From: WFQV01 sp964611145
GTDB lineage: Bacteria > Bacteroidota > Ignavibacteria > Ignavibacteriales > Melioribacteraceae
Assembly (NCBI GenBank): GCA_964611145.1
Contig: CAZSYM010000009.1
Location: 1-64,000, forward strand
Direction of reading: 5' to 3'
Length of the DNA stretch: 64,000 nt
Both the position numbers and the translations under genes were made by a program. How positions within the stretch are numbered: the stretch's first letter is position 1; each line of letters starts with the position of its first letter. The notes under the pieces were generated by a model, which was not told the origin of the DNA, searched no databases, and was given only the letters and a program-made list of their open reading frames with translations. Shown here piece by piece: positions 8,642 to 16,818 of the stretch.

Positions 8642-9925
8642 TCACGCTACGGAAATTTTCTGAATCTGTTCGATAAAAGCGGGATTGGAAATTTCCACGC
8701 ATTCGAAATCTTCGACAACGCCTCCCTCTTCCAGCAACATGGACAAAACGGCGAATGTCATGGCAATTCTATGGTCGCCAAAACTTTCGAATTCGCCGTA
8801 TTTAACTTTAGGTTCGCCTATCAATTCGAAACCGTCGTCGAATTCGTTCACCTCGACACCGATTTTCGCATAATTTTCGCACAGCGATTTTATTCTGTCG
8901 CTTTCCTTTTTGCGCAATTCCTGAGCGCCGCGGATAACAAATTTCCCTTTGGCAAACAAACCGGCTACGGAGAGAATCGGGATTTCGTCAATAATATTAG
9001 GGATAACATCCGCTTCAATTTTCACATTTTCCAATTCCGACGAACGAACAAGCAAATCGCCGCGCATCTCGCCGTCAAGCTCCTCCACATGGGATTTTTC
9101 GATTACGGCACCCATTCGCTCCAATATTTTCAATACTCCCGCTCGGGTATCGTTCAAAAGTACATTGCGAATTAGCAACTCGGAATTTTTCGTCAATAAT
9201 GTAAGAACGATAAAAAATGCGGCGGTAGAAATATCCGAAGGCACGGAATATTCTTTGGGTTCGGGATAATCGGCACTGGAGACCTCAATAATATTAGCCT
9301 TTTCTTCCTTATGCACTTTCAGGTTCAGCATTTTTTCCGTATGATTCCTTGTGCTAATCGGTTCTATCACCCTTGTTATTTCATCCAAATGAAGCCCGGC
9401 CAGGAGAACGGCGCTTTTAACCTGTGCGCTTGCAACGGGAAGCAGATATTCAATCGCATGCAAAGAATCGGAAGGAAAGATTTTCAAAGGCAATGTTCCG
9501 CCCTCGGCAGCCTCAATTTTCGCTCCCATCATATTCAAAGGCTCGACAATTCTTCCCATAGGGCGACGGGAAAGGGATGCGTCCCCAATTATCACACTCG
9601 GAAAATTTTGAGCCGCGAGAATTCCGGCGATCAATCGTGCGGTGGTTCCCGAGTTTCCGGCATTCAAAAAATCGCGAGGCGCTTCAAAGCCTTTGAATCC
9701 TCTGCCTTTCACAATCACGGTATTATCATTACGCTCTATTTCCGCACCCAAAGAGCGAAAAACCTCAATGGTGGAATTCACATCGGCGGAATTCAGGCAA
9801 TTTTTTATCGAGGATTTTCCTTTCGCCAAAGCGGAAAAAATAACGGCGCGATGGGAAATCGATTTATCACCTGGTAATTTTAATTCTCCCTCCACGCTTC
9901 TAACGGGTGCGAAAAACACTTTCAT
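8642..9925 (-). CDS. aroA: 3-phosphoshikimate 1-carboxyvinyltransferase (EPSP synthase)
   Basis: Protein of 427 residues, the full family length. It catalyses transfer of enolpyruvyl from PEP to shikimate-3-phosphate in chorismate (aromatic amino acid) synthesis, in the cytosol. Signatures are LPGDKSISHRA (phosphate binding), NAGNSGTTARL (PEP site), SAQVKSAVLLAGL, the catalytic-Asp region IPNIIDEIP, LRKKESDRI and DHRIAM. An in-frame GTG exists four codons upstream, but ATG at 9925 overlaps the trmH stop as ATGA and has GGAGA just before it. It is the last gene of the operon that begins with ymdB, and no obvious terminator separates it from bshC. Confidence 0.95.
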   Translation of the reverse strand: MKVFFAPVRSVEGELKLPGDKSISHRAVIFSALAKGKSSIKNCLNSADVNSTIEVFRSLGAEIERNDNTVIVKGRGFKGFEAPRDFLNAGNSGTTARLIAGILAAQNFPSVIIGDASLSRRPMGRIVEPLNMMGAKIEAAEGGTLPLKIFPSDSLHAIEYLLPVASAQVKSAVLLAGLHLDEITRVIEPISTRNHTEKMLNLKVHKEEKANIIEVSSADYPEPKEYSVPSDISTAAFFIVLTLLTKNSELLIRNVLLNDTRAGVLKILERMGAVIEKSHVEELDGEMRGDLLVRSSELENVKIEADVIPNIIDEIPILSVAGLFAKGKFVIRGAQELRKKESDRIKSLCENYAKIGVEVNEFDDGFELIGEPKVKYGEFESFGDHRIAMTFAVLSMLLEEGGVVEDFECVEISNPAFIEQIQKISVA

Positions 9926-10512
9926 TTCTCCGCCCACTCGTCTATCATTTTCTGAATTTCCTCTTCGGACAGCTCGCTTTCATCATACATTCCCGCCGCG
10001 GCTCTCTGACGTTGTGCCTCGTAAAGAATAACCGCCGTGGCTACGGAAACATTCAGGCTTTGAATCATACCCCGCATAGGGATATAAATAAGTCCGTCGG
10101 CAAGTTCGGCAGCTTCCGGGGAAACTCCGCGATGCTCGTTGCCCAATACCACCGCTATTTTTTGCGTCCAGTCAATTTCATAAATACTCCTTGCGTTCTC
10201 GTCCAACATCGTAGCAAGTACCGTAAAACCCTCGTTACGCAAGGATTCAAAGCATGTTTTTGTATCGTTAAACTTTTCCTTTTCCACCCACTTGTTGGCG
10301 GAGGAGGAAGAAACTTTACTAATTTTTGGGAACGCCTCGATTGTATAAAGCAAAGATACTTTCGGGACTCCCACGGCATCGCATGTTCTGAAAATAGCGC
10401 TTACGTTATGCGGGTCGTGGATATTTTCCATTACAACCCGCAGAGAAAATTGTCTTTGTCTGATTGTTCTTTCTATTTTCCTCAAGCGTCTTTCTGTTTT
10501 AAACTGTCGCAT
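9922..10512 (-). CDS. trmH: TrmH-family RNA 2'-O-methyltransferase (SpoU)
   Basis: Protein of 196 residues with the SPOUT trefoil-knot motifs. Motif 1 is NVSAIFRTCDAVGV (Asn and Arg for catalysis). Motif 2 is VVLGNEHRGVS. Motif 3 is MRGMIQSLNVSVATAVILYE. The short length, without an N-terminal RNA-binding L30e-like domain but with flanking basic helices (RRLRKIERTIRQRQ), matches TrmH, which methylates the 2'-OH of G18 in tRNA using SAM. The C-terminus is acidic (SELSEEEIQKMIDEW). RlmB-like rRNA specificity cannot be fully excluded. It is coupled to aroA by ATGA, with one base between it and the HicB-like gene upstream. Confidence 0.85.
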   Translation of the reverse strand: MRQFKTERRLRKIERTIRQRQFSLRVVMENIHDPHNVSAIFRTCDAVGVPKVSLLYTIEAFPKISKVSSSSANKWVEKEKFNDTKTCFESLRNEGFTVLATMLDENARSIYEIDWTQKIAVVLGNEHRGVSPEAAELADGLIYIPMRGMIQSLNVSVATAVILYEAQRQRAAAGMYDESELSEEEIQKMIDEWAEK

Positions 10513-10513
10513 C

Positions 10514-10738
10514 TCACTTTCGAAAAACTAATTTATAAACGGTTTTATTTTCCTGCTTCCGAGCCTTATCGATTTTGATTTCCTCATCGGCGGGAATATT
10601 CAAATAGAATCGAAGCATTTCCACGGCTTTACCGATTGCTTCTTCTTCCTCGTGAGCCCAAGTTTCGCATTCCTTCACGGAAGGCACGCTTGCGGAAAAT
10701 CCGTCGCCCGTATCGGTAACAATCAAATCCAGAACCAT
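10514..10738 (-). CDS. HicB-like small protein (UPF0150 fold), no HicA partner
   Basis: Protein of 74 residues. GDGFSASVPSVKECETWAHE followed by EEAIGKAVEMLRFYL is the HicB-like beta-beta-alpha core (partial RNase H fold). HicB proteins are usually antitoxins of HicA mRNA interferases, often with a DNA-binding tail. Here the C-terminus is only a short basic strand and no hicA-like ORF lies on either side. It is embedded between deoC and trmH and coupled to deoC by TAATG, so it is a stable operon member rather than an independent toxin-antitoxin cassette. A housekeeping or regulatory role is possible but unsupported. Confidence 0.65.
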   Translation of the reverse strand: MVLDLIVTDTGDGFSASVPSVKECETWAHEEEEAIGKAVEMLRFYLNIPADEEIKIDKARKQENKTVYKLVFRK

Positions 10739-11604
10739 TAATAATCCGCGTTTCCCTTTTGTCCCGTTACGATTTTAACCGAAGCGCTTGCTCCGATTCT
10801 ACTCGCCCCGCTACGAATCATTTCCTTGGCGTCTTCCAAGGTGCGCACGCCTCCGGAAGCCTTAACTCCGACGGAGCTACCGACAACGTAGCGCATCAAA
10901 GCAACATCTCCGGCGGTAGCGCCTCCTTTACTAAAGCCGGTGGATGTTTTAACAAAATCCGCTTTTGCATTCTTGGCAAGCAGACAAGCCTTCACTTTTT
11001 CCTCGTCCGTAAGGAGAGCGGTTTCAATAATTACTTTAACAATCGCATTTCTCCTTTTGGCGGCAAGCACTACCTGGTTAATATCGTTAAAAACATAATC
11101 GTAATCGCCAGCTTTTAGTCGTCCGATATGAATAACCATATCAAGCTCATCGGCGCCTTCGTTCAACGCTTGTTCCGCTTCGGCACGCTTTACCTCCGTC
11201 GTAGTGGCGCCCAAAGGAAAGCCTATTACGGTTGCTATTTTCACATCCGAACCCGCAAGCTCCCTTTTGCAAAGCGGGACGTAAGAAGGATTGACACACA
11301 CGGAAGCGAAATGGTAGGTCTTAGCTTCTTCGCAAAGTTTTATAATATCTTCGGGGGTCGCCTCGGGTTTAAGCAATGTATGGTCAATCATGCGGGCAAT
11401 GGAATAATCCGATAGCTCCTCGCCTATGCCCAACCCGGCGGCTATGCGCTCCGCACCGTTTTCTATTATTTCCTTTACAGCCATCGGCTGGTCGATTACG
11501 TTCCTTTCCCAACCGGCGCAGGTTTCCCCCACGCAATAAAAATCGTGCAAAGCCTTTTCGGTGAATACCTGCTGTACTATTTCGTCAAGTGATTTTATAC
11601 CCAT
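10738..11604 (-). CDS. deoC: Deoxyribose-phosphate aldolase with N-terminal extension
   Basis: Protein of 288 residues. The class I aldolase splits 2-deoxyribose-5-phosphate into glyceraldehyde-3-phosphate and acetaldehyde in nucleoside salvage. The TIM barrel starts near residue 66. The Schiff-base Lys219 lies in FVKTSTGF, with Asp155 in ELDMV and Lys248 in VGVKASGG as the usual catalytic partners. The roughly 65 residues before the barrel are extra compared with the typical DeoC of about 220-260 and contain YCVGETCAGW (Cys24 and Cys29). The extension is in the same reading frame without interruption, so it is a real part of the predicted protein unless translation starts internally. It sits between folD and the HicB-like gene. 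Confidence 0.93.
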   Translation of the reverse strand: MGIKSLDEIVQQVFTEKALHDFYCVGETCAGWERNVIDQPMAVKEIIENGAERIAAGLGIGEELSDYSIARMIDHTLLKPEATPEDIIKLCEEAKTYHFASVCVNPSYVPLCKRELAGSDVKIATVIGFPLGATTTEVKRAEAEQALNEGADELDMVIHIGRLKAGDYDYVFNDINQVVLAAKRRNAIVKVIIETALLTDEEKVKACLLAKNAKADFVKTSTGFSKGGATAGDVALMRYVVGSSVGVKASGGVRTLEDAKEMIRSGASRIGASASVKIVTGQKGNADY

Positions 11605-11605
11605 G

Positions 11606-12487
11606 TCACAAATTTAACGATTTAATAAATGATTCGTAAGTGTTTTGTAAAAGCATAGCTATCGTCATCGGTCCCACTCCACCCGGGACGGGAGTAATGT
11701 AAGAAACCTTTCGGGAAACGTTGGGGAAATCCACATCTCCGACCAATTTATAACCCTTTTCGCTATTTTCATCCGCCACCCGATTTATTCCAACGTCAAT
11801 AACGACGGCATTTTCCTTTACCATATCCTCTTTAATAAATTCGGGGCGTCCCATCGCCGCTATCAAAATATCGGCGGAGGAAGTAAATTCCCTCAAATTT
11901 CTTGCGGCGGAATGGCAAACGGTAACAATTGCATTCGCACCTTCCTTTTTTTGCATCAAGAGATTGGCGAGAGGCTTACCCACTATATTACTACGCCCAA
12001 CCACAACGACATGCTTGCCCTTTGTTTCTATACCGTATCGCTTCAGCAATTCCCAAATACCATAAGGGGTACACGGAATAAACGTTTCCTTGCCAATCAT
12101 CAAATTCCCCAAATTTACGGGATGAAAGCCGTCCACATCCTTCGAGGGGGAAATGGTTTCAATTACGCGTTCTTCCGAAATATGCGAAGGCAAAGGCAAT
12201 TGAACGAGAATCCCGTGAATTTTCTCGTCGGCATTGTACTTGCGAACCAAATCAAGCAAATCCTTTTCCGATGTTTCCTCCGGCAGTTTATCGACAATCG
12301 AAAACATGCCGACTTCCTCGCAGGCTTTGGCTTTCATTCTGACGTAAACTTGCGAGGCGGGATTTTCGCCCACAAGAATGGTCACAAGCCCGGGCACTTT
12401 GCCGTATTCGGCTTTAAGTCTCTCCACTTTCTTTTTAAGTTCGCCGCGAATTTCCTTCGCCGTTTTTTTGCCGTCTATCAAAATCAT
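11606..12487 (-). CDS. folD: Bifunctional methylene-THF dehydrogenase / methenyl-THF cyclohydrolase
   Basis: Protein of 293 residues. It interconverts 5,10-methylene-, methenyl- and 10-formyl-tetrahydrofolate with NADP(H) in the cytosol. Signatures are YVRMKAKACEEVGM (substrate-binding Tyr and catalytic Lys), ILVQLPLPSHI, KDVDGFHPVNLG, PCTPYGI, and the Rossmann motif VVVGRSNIVGKP. The C-terminus has TPVPGGVGPMTIAML. Length and order are those of a standard FolD. It begins 3 bases after the methyltransferase gene and is followed directly by deoC, so it is part of the ymdB-aroA operon. Confidence 0.96.
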   Translation of the reverse strand: MILIDGKKTAKEIRGELKKKVERLKAEYGKVPGLVTILVGENPASQVYVRMKAKACEEVGMFSIVDKLPEETSEKDLLDLVRKYNADEKIHGILVQLPLPSHISEERVIETISPSKDVDGFHPVNLGNLMIGKETFIPCTPYGIWELLKRYGIETKGKHVVVVGRSNIVGKPLANLLMQKKEGANAIVTVCHSAARNLREFTSSADILIAAMGRPEFIKEDMVKENAVVIDVGINRVADENSEKGYKLVGDVDFPNVSRKVSYITPVPGGVGPMTIAMLLQNTYESFIKSLNL

Positions 12488-12490
12488 TTT

Positions 12491-13471
12491 TCAAACCTCT
12501 ATTTTGTATTTAAGTCTTAAAAGCTTCTTAATTTCCTTATCGCTCCGAATCTCCTTTGCAAACGGGTTCGAAGTTTGCCATCCGGTTTTACCGGAGGAGC
12601 GCAAATGTTCCAGTCGCCTCATTGTTATTTCGCAAAAAACGGGTTCAATATCGATTGTAACACATTTTCGTTCATTCCTTTCGGCGGCAATCAAAGTAGT
12701 ACCCGAATGCGAGAAGAAATCCGTTATCAAATCCCCTTCCCGACTGGAAACTTTAATAATTCTTTCTATTGCTTGCAACGGTTTTTGAGCGAAGCAACCG
12801 CTTACGTTTTCTTCCCGCAAATAAAAAACCTGTTGTATGTCTATCCACACATTACCGGCACGAATGTATTCGGATTTACTCCGCTCCAAATTCTCTTTCA
12901 AGACGCCGTTAATTTCCTTGTAATATCCTTTCACGGACTTGGGAATGCGCGTATAAACCGCTTCGACATTAAACGGAGGATTGCCTTTGACATAATAAAG
13001 CAATTCCTGGCGTACAGCCATCCAATTTTTTTGCGTGCCGTAGCCGCGCTGATTGCGCATTGTTATAAAACTCCGCGAAGCGAAGGGCGTTTTTCTCATC
13101 ATAATTACAAAATCCGCAAAAGGCACAAAATGATTTTTCTGGTCAGCGCCCAGCCAAATGTAAAGAGAAGCGTCATCTTTGAGAATTTTATAATTCAGCT
13201 CCACCCATTTTTGCGACCATTCGATAAAATCCTCCAATTTGCGCACATCAAAGGCAACCAAATTATAAGGCGGGTCCTGAATGGACAAGGAAGCTTTTTC
13301 CTTTTCGAACAATTTTTCCACGGCGCCCTCGTCCGAAACGTCGAGGCAGGCAATTTTATGCCCCTTTTTTTCGTCTTCCCACACGTCGCCGGGACGGAAA
13401 CGGCTATATTTTTCAAGCAATCCTTTCAGCTCGGAATCTTTATCAATCCTGGGCAGACGAATTTCCTTCAT
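12491..13471 (-). CDS. Solitary beta-class DNA methyltransferase (N6-adenine or N4-cytosine)
   Basis: Protein of 326 residues. The catalytic motif IV SIQDPPYN (about residues 88-95) precedes the SAM-binding motif I, here DFFSHSGTTLIAAE followed by CVTIDIEP. This order defines the beta class (MboII/CcrM-like). DPPY fits adenine-N6 methylation, though N4-cytosine enzymes can share it. No restriction endonuclease is nearby, so it is an orphan or housekeeping methyltransferase, and its target site cannot be read from sequence. The ATG at 13471 lies inside the end of ymdB (29-base overlap) without a strong ribosome-binding site, implying coupled translation. Placement in a folate/nucleotide operon rather than a mobile island is notable. 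Confidence 0.88.
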   Translation of the reverse strand: MKEIRLPRIDKDSELKGLLEKYSRFRPGDVWEDEKKGHKIACLDVSDEGAVEKLFEKEKASLSIQDPPYNLVAFDVRKLEDFIEWSQKWVELNYKILKDDASLYIWLGADQKNHFVPFADFVIMMRKTPFASRSFITMRNQRGYGTQKNWMAVRQELLYYVKGNPPFNVEAVYTRIPKSVKGYYKEINGVLKENLERSKSEYIRAGNVWIDIQQVFYLREENVSGCFAQKPLQAIERIIKVSSREGDLITDFFSHSGTTLIAAERNERKCVTIDIEPVFCEITMRRLEHLRSSGKTGWQTSNPFAKEIRSDKEIKKLLRLKYKIEV

Positions 13472-14270
13472 CGTATTCTTTATTTGTTTCGAATTCAGGG
13501 AGAAAAATTCTTTCTATGTGGCGGGTCCTGCCCGTAAGTTCGTCCACGCTCAAAAAGATAGCGGCGAAATGTACGTTGTCAACAGCCGTTTGGTATTTTT
13601 GAGGAGTTTGATAAAGGAAGCGATTAAGAGCGGCTTCGCTTTTCATTCCTATCACGGAATCATAAGGTCCCGTCATACCCACATCGGTAATAAAAGCCGT
13701 TCCTTTCTCGGATATTCTTTCGTCAGCCGTTTGCACATGAGTATGTGTTCCCACGACGGCGCTAACCTTGCCATCCAGAAAGAAAGCGAGCGCCTGCTTT
13801 TCTGCCGTCGCCTCCGCATGGAAATCTATCAAAATAACCTTTGTCTCATCCTTTAATTTTCCTATTATCCATTCTGCGGTGCGGAAGGGGCAATCTATGG
13901 GAGGCATAAAAGCGCGTCCCTGCAGATTTACCACCGCCACCTTCCCTTTAACCGTCTCGGCAATATAATAACCTCTTCCGTAAGTTCCCTTGGGATAATT
14001 TTGCGGTCGCAAAACATTAGGCATTTTTTTCAAGTACTCTTGGGATTGGCGCTTATCCCATGTGTGATTTCCACCCGTAATAACATGGACGCCCAAAGAA
14101 AAAAGCTCACCGCCTTCCTTTTCCGTACAGCCCTTCCCTTCCGAAACGTTTTCCCCGTTGGCAATTACCAAATCCGCATCAAATTTTTTAATTAGCCCCG
14201 GTAACATCATCCTCGTGATGTTCATTCCGGGTTCACCCACAATATCCCCTACAAATAAAATATTAATCAA
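13443..14270 (-). CDS. ymdB: YmdB-type metallophosphoesterase (TIGR00282 family)
   Basis: Protein of about 275 residues. Family members hydrolyse 2',3'-cyclic nucleotides with two metals; Bacillus YmdB controls biofilm and motility choices. Metal-binding motifs are FVGDIVGEPG (Asp), ANGENVSEG, TGGNHTWDK (Asn-His), DFHAEAT and VVGTHTHVQTAD. The ORF can be read from a TTG at 14285, but AGGAGA lies eight bases before a second TTG at 14270, and starting there gives INILFVGDIVG, matching the family's usual N-terminus, so I choose TTG at 14270. First gene of a seven-gene minus-strand operon. Confidence 0.87.
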   Translation of the reverse strand: MINILFVGDIVGEPGMNITRMMLPGLIKKFDADLVIANGENVSEGKGCTEKEGGELFSLGVHVITGGNHTWDKRQSQEYLKKMPNVLRPQNYPKGTYGRGYYIAETVKGKVAVVNLQGRAFMPPIDCPFRTAEWIIGKLKDETKVILIDFHAEATAEKQALAFFLDGKVSAVVGTHTHVQTADERISEKGTAFITDVGMTGPYDSVIGMKSEAALNRFLYQTPQKYQTAVDNVHFAAIFLSVDELTGRTRHIERIFLPEFETNKEYDEGNSSAQD

Positions 14271-14490
14271 AGAAATTCTCCTCAAATTAAAATTCCAAAA
14301 TGCAAAAAAGTGAAGTAGTTAGCAAATCGTTTCGATAAACAAGCGCAAGGTGGAAAAAGGGAACTTCGAAACCCCTTATAAAATAAAACTTTTTAACATT
14401 ATTAATGTTTTAGCTGGTAAAATTTCACTTAATATCGTTATATTTTGTAGGACATTTCAAAAATACTTTCACAACAGAAGGAGACCTAAA
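14271..14490. promoter_or_regulatory. Divergent intergenic region, ymdB operon / mdh
   Basis: About 220 bases, AT-rich toward mdh. It must carry promoters for both directions. AGAAGGAGA at about 14477-14485 is the mdh ribosome-binding site and AGGAGA at 14278-14283 (minus) that of ymdB. No convincing riboswitch or operator is seen. Confidence 0.45.
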
Positions 14491-15456
14491 ATGGCACGTA
14501 AAAAGATAGCATTGATTGGCGGTGGACAGATTGGCGGCGTTTTGGCACAACTGATTGCGATGAAACAATTGGGCGACGTAGTGATGTTCGATATAGTGGA
14601 AGGCATGCCTCAGGGCAAGACATTGGAAATTGCAGAAGCCTCCCGCATCGAGAGATTCGATATGAAATTGAAGGGTACGAACGAATACAAAGACATCGAA
14701 GGCGCGGATTTAGTGATTATCACCGCCGGGCTACCCCGTAAACCGGGAATGAGCCGTGAAGACTTGCTAACAACGAATGCAAAAATCATGACAAGCGTAG
14801 CCAACGGGGTTAAAGAATATGCTCCGAATTCAATTGCAATAATCATTTCGAATCCGTTGGACACAATGGTTACCCTTTTCCAAAAAGTTACCGGTTTCCC
14901 GACAAATCGCGTTATAGGTCAAGCGGGAGTTTTGGATTCCTCGCGCTTCTCCTCTTTCATTGCTTGGGAATTGGACGTATCCGTACAGGACGTTAACGCA
15001 ATGGTTTTAGGTGGTCATGGAGATTCGATGGTACCATTGGTTCGCTATGCAAACGTTAACGGCGTTCCCGTAATGGAAATGCTCGAAAGAAAATACGGCG
15101 ACAAAGCAAAGGCTCAGGAAGTAATGGACGCAATGGTAGAAAGAACCAAGAAAGCCGGTGGGGAAATCGTAGGATTGCTTAAAACCGGTTCGGCGTTCTT
15201 CTCTCCCGCCGCCGCAGCCACCACGATGGCAAAATCCATCCTTTTGGACGAAAAGAGATTACTGCCATGCAGCGTTTATTTGAACGGAGAATACGGAGTA
15301 AACGGTTATTTCGTAGGCGTTCCCGCTGTGCTGGGCGCTAACGGCGTGGAAAGAGTAGTTGAATTGTCCCTCAACGAAGAAGAACAAGCCGCGTTCAACA
15401 ACTCCGTAGAAGCCGTTAAAAACTCCGTTGCCAATATGGAAAAATTGGGATTCTAA
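14491..15456 (+). CDS. mdh: Malate dehydrogenase (LDH-like, NAD-dependent)
   Basis: Protein of 321 residues. It oxidises malate to oxaloacetate in the TCA cycle. The Rossmann motif GGGQIGG is near residues 10-16, followed by VVMFDIVEGMPQGK. The substrate loop is ITAGLPRKPGMSREDLL, where Arg after Leu-Pro marks malate rather than lactate specificity, and the catalytic His is in LGGHGDSMV. These features place it in the LDH-like MDH group common in Chlorobi and Bacteroidota. An upstream in-frame ATG (14350) would add 47 residues unlike the family. ATG 14491 has AGAAGGAGA ahead of it and begins ARKKIALIGGG, so I start there. A terminator follows. Confidence 0.96.
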   Translation: MARKKIALIGGGQIGGVLAQLIAMKQLGDVVMFDIVEGMPQGKTLEIAEASRIERFDMKLKGTNEYKDIEGADLVIITAGLPRKPGMSREDLLTTNAKIMTSVANGVKEYAPNSIAIIISNPLDTMVTLFQKVTGFPTNRVIGQAGVLDSSRFSSFIAWELDVSVQDVNAMVLGGHGDSMVPLVRYANVNGVPVMEMLERKYGDKAKAQEVMDAMVERTKKAGGEIVGLLKTGSAFFSPAAAATTMAKSILLDEKRLLPCSVYLNGEYGVNGYFVGVPAVLGANGVERVVELSLNEEEQAAFNNSVEAVKNSVANMEKLGF

Positions 15457-15485
15457 ACTAAAATTTCGATTAATTTCCCAATAAA

Positions 15486-15523
15486 AAACCTCCGAGTCCT
15501 TTGGATTCGGAGGTTTCTTTTTT
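15486..15523. terminator. Bidirectional intrinsic terminator between mdh and the Rrf2 gene
   Basis: AAACCTCCGA (15486-15495) pairs with TCGGAGGTTT (15507-15516), followed by a T-run on the plus strand (to about 15524). On the minus strand the stem is also followed by six T, so it can serve both convergent genes. Confidence 0.88.
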
Positions 15524-15539
15524 TCAAGCATTAAACTAC

Positions 15540-15968
15540 TTATTTTATTTTCTGGAGGGTTGCGGTATATTCGGTTGCAATTTCCCTTACGGTTTTACTG
15601 GTTAAGAGATTATAAATACGGTTTCTCAATTCATTCCATTCCTCGTGAAAGGGGCAAGGATTTTCATCCGAGCATTCCTTTAATCCTGTGATACATTTAA
15701 GATTTATAACTGGTCCCTCGATTTTTTCAACGATTTCCAGCACGGAGCTATTCAGAGCGAGGTCCGAAATTTTAAAACCGCCACCTCGCCCTTTGTAAGA
15801 TTCCACATAACCGTACTTTGCCATTCGTTGCAGAATCTTAGCCAAATAATGGCTTGGTATATCTTCCTTTTCGGCGATTTCATGAGCCATTGTCAACTTA
15901 TCATCGGGTTGTCGCGCCAAAAACAACACCGCCCTTATCGCATACTCGCCTGTCTTTGTATAAATCAT
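15540..15968 (-). CDS. Rrf2-family transcriptional regulator with three cysteines
   Basis: Protein of 142 residues. The N-terminal winged helix reads MIYTKTGEYAIRAVLFLA, with DIPSHYLAKILQRMAKYGYV as recognition helix and KGRGGGF as wing. Cys92, Cys99 and Cys105 (spacing C-x6-C-x5-C) sit where IscR, NsrR and RsrR bind an iron-sulfur cluster, so the protein may sense iron-sulfur status, nitric oxide or redox state. Which one cannot be decided here. It is a single gene, convergent with mdh. Upstream, the hexamer GGACAA occurs twice and GACAA once at spacings of about 35 and 31 bases, possibly part of an autoregulatory site. Confidence 0.9.
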   Translation of the reverse strand: MIYTKTGEYAIRAVLFLARQPDDKLTMAHEIAEKEDIPSHYLAKILQRMAKYGYVESYKGRGGGFKISDLALNSSVLEIVEKIEGPVINLKCITGLKECSDENPCPFHEEWNELRNRIYNLLTSKTVREIATEYTATLQKIK

Positions 15969-16040
15969 TGTCCCGACTTTAATTTAAAATAAAAAGATTT
16001 TTTTGTCCTAAAAAAATAACCTTTGAAAGTAATTTTGTCA

Positions 16041-16079
16041 AGAAAAGAAAAAACAGGGCGCACATTGAGAATGCGCCCC
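16041..16079 (-). terminator. Intrinsic terminator after the RluB-type gene
   Basis: On the minus strand GGGCGCA (16078-16072) pairs with TGCGCCC (16062-16056), with a nine-base loop, followed by TGTTTTTTTCTTTTCT. It lies 35 bases after the stop at 16114 and ends the kinase-to-rluB gene series. Confidence 0.88.
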
Positions 16080-16113
16080 GTAATAGAATGAGGAAAGCAT
16101 TAGAAGTTTTCAA

Positions 16114-16818
16114 CTATTTTCTTAAAATCGTTTCTATCTCTTTGGGAGTTAATTTTCTGAATTTTCCCTCGGGAAGATTCTCCACGCTGAAAAATCCGAT
16201 TCGCTCCCGATGCAATTGTTTTACATTATAGCCGAACTTTGCAAACATTCTTTTAACAAAATGGTATTTCCCTTCCGTTGTAAAAACGCGCACTCTTTTT
16301 TTGTCCTTTTTCTTAAGAAATTCAACTTTCTCAAAGCGACTTCTTCCTTTTTCAAGAAAAATTCCTTTTAGCATTTTCTCTTTATGTTCGTTTTGGAGGG
16401 GTTTATCCAACACGACCAAATAAACTCTTTCGAATTTATTGCGAGGATGAATTAATTTTTCGGCAAAATCGCCGTCATTGGTCAAAAGCAAGGCGCCGGT
16501 AGTATTAAAATCCAATCTTCCCACGGGAAAAATACTTTGAGAGACATTCACTAAATCCAACACTGTCGGGCGTCCTTTTTCATCTTTTGTGGTAGTAACC
16601 ACGCCTTTGGGTTTGTTGAGTAAAAAATAAACCTTTTTTTGAGGCTTAACGCGCTCGCCGTCCGCAAGCACAATATCTTTTTCAGGGTCAATTTTCATTC
16701 CCAATTCGGAAACCGTCCGCCCGTTAACCATTATTCTCCCCTGGAGAATCATCTCCTCGCTTTTTCTACGTGAAGCGACTCCGCATTCGGAGAGAAATTT
16801 ATTAAGTCGTACCTTCAT
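16114..16818 (-). CDS. rluB: RluB/RsuA-family pseudouridine synthase
   Basis: Protein of 234 residues. An N-terminal S4 RNA-binding domain (RLNKFLSECGVASRRKSEEMI) is followed by the RsuA-type catalytic domain with GRLDFNTTGALLLTNDG, where Asp103 is the nucleophile. LLNKPKGVVTT is the other family signature. These enzymes isomerise uridine in the 23S (RluB) or 16S (RsuA) rRNA. Linkage directly after scpB is a widespread order, in which the synthase is usually annotated RluB. The gene overlaps scpB by 17 bases and is followed by a terminator. Confidence 0.9.
   Translation of the reverse strand: MKVRLNKFLSECGVASRRKSEEMILQGRIMVNGRTVSELGMKIDPEKDIVLADGERVKPQKKVYFLLNKPKGVVTTTKDEKGRPTVLDLVNVSQSIFPVGRLDFNTTGALLLTNDGDFAEKLIHPRNKFERVYLVVLDKPLQNEHKEKMLKGIFLEKGRSRFEKVEFLKKKDKKRVRVFTTEGKYHFVKRMFAKFGYNVKQLHRERIGFFSVENLPEGKFRKLTPKEIETILRK

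Noticed and set aside
10514..10738. A complete HicAB toxin-antitoxin module
   Set aside because: Only the HicB-like half is present; the neighbours on both sides are deoC and trmH.
12491..13471. A restriction-modification system
   Set aside because: No nuclease or specificity gene lies nearby; the flanks are ymdB and folD.
14286..14490. A riboswitch upstream of mdh
   Set aside because: No conserved aptamer core or terminator/antiterminator pair could be drawn; only an AT-rich promoter-like region.
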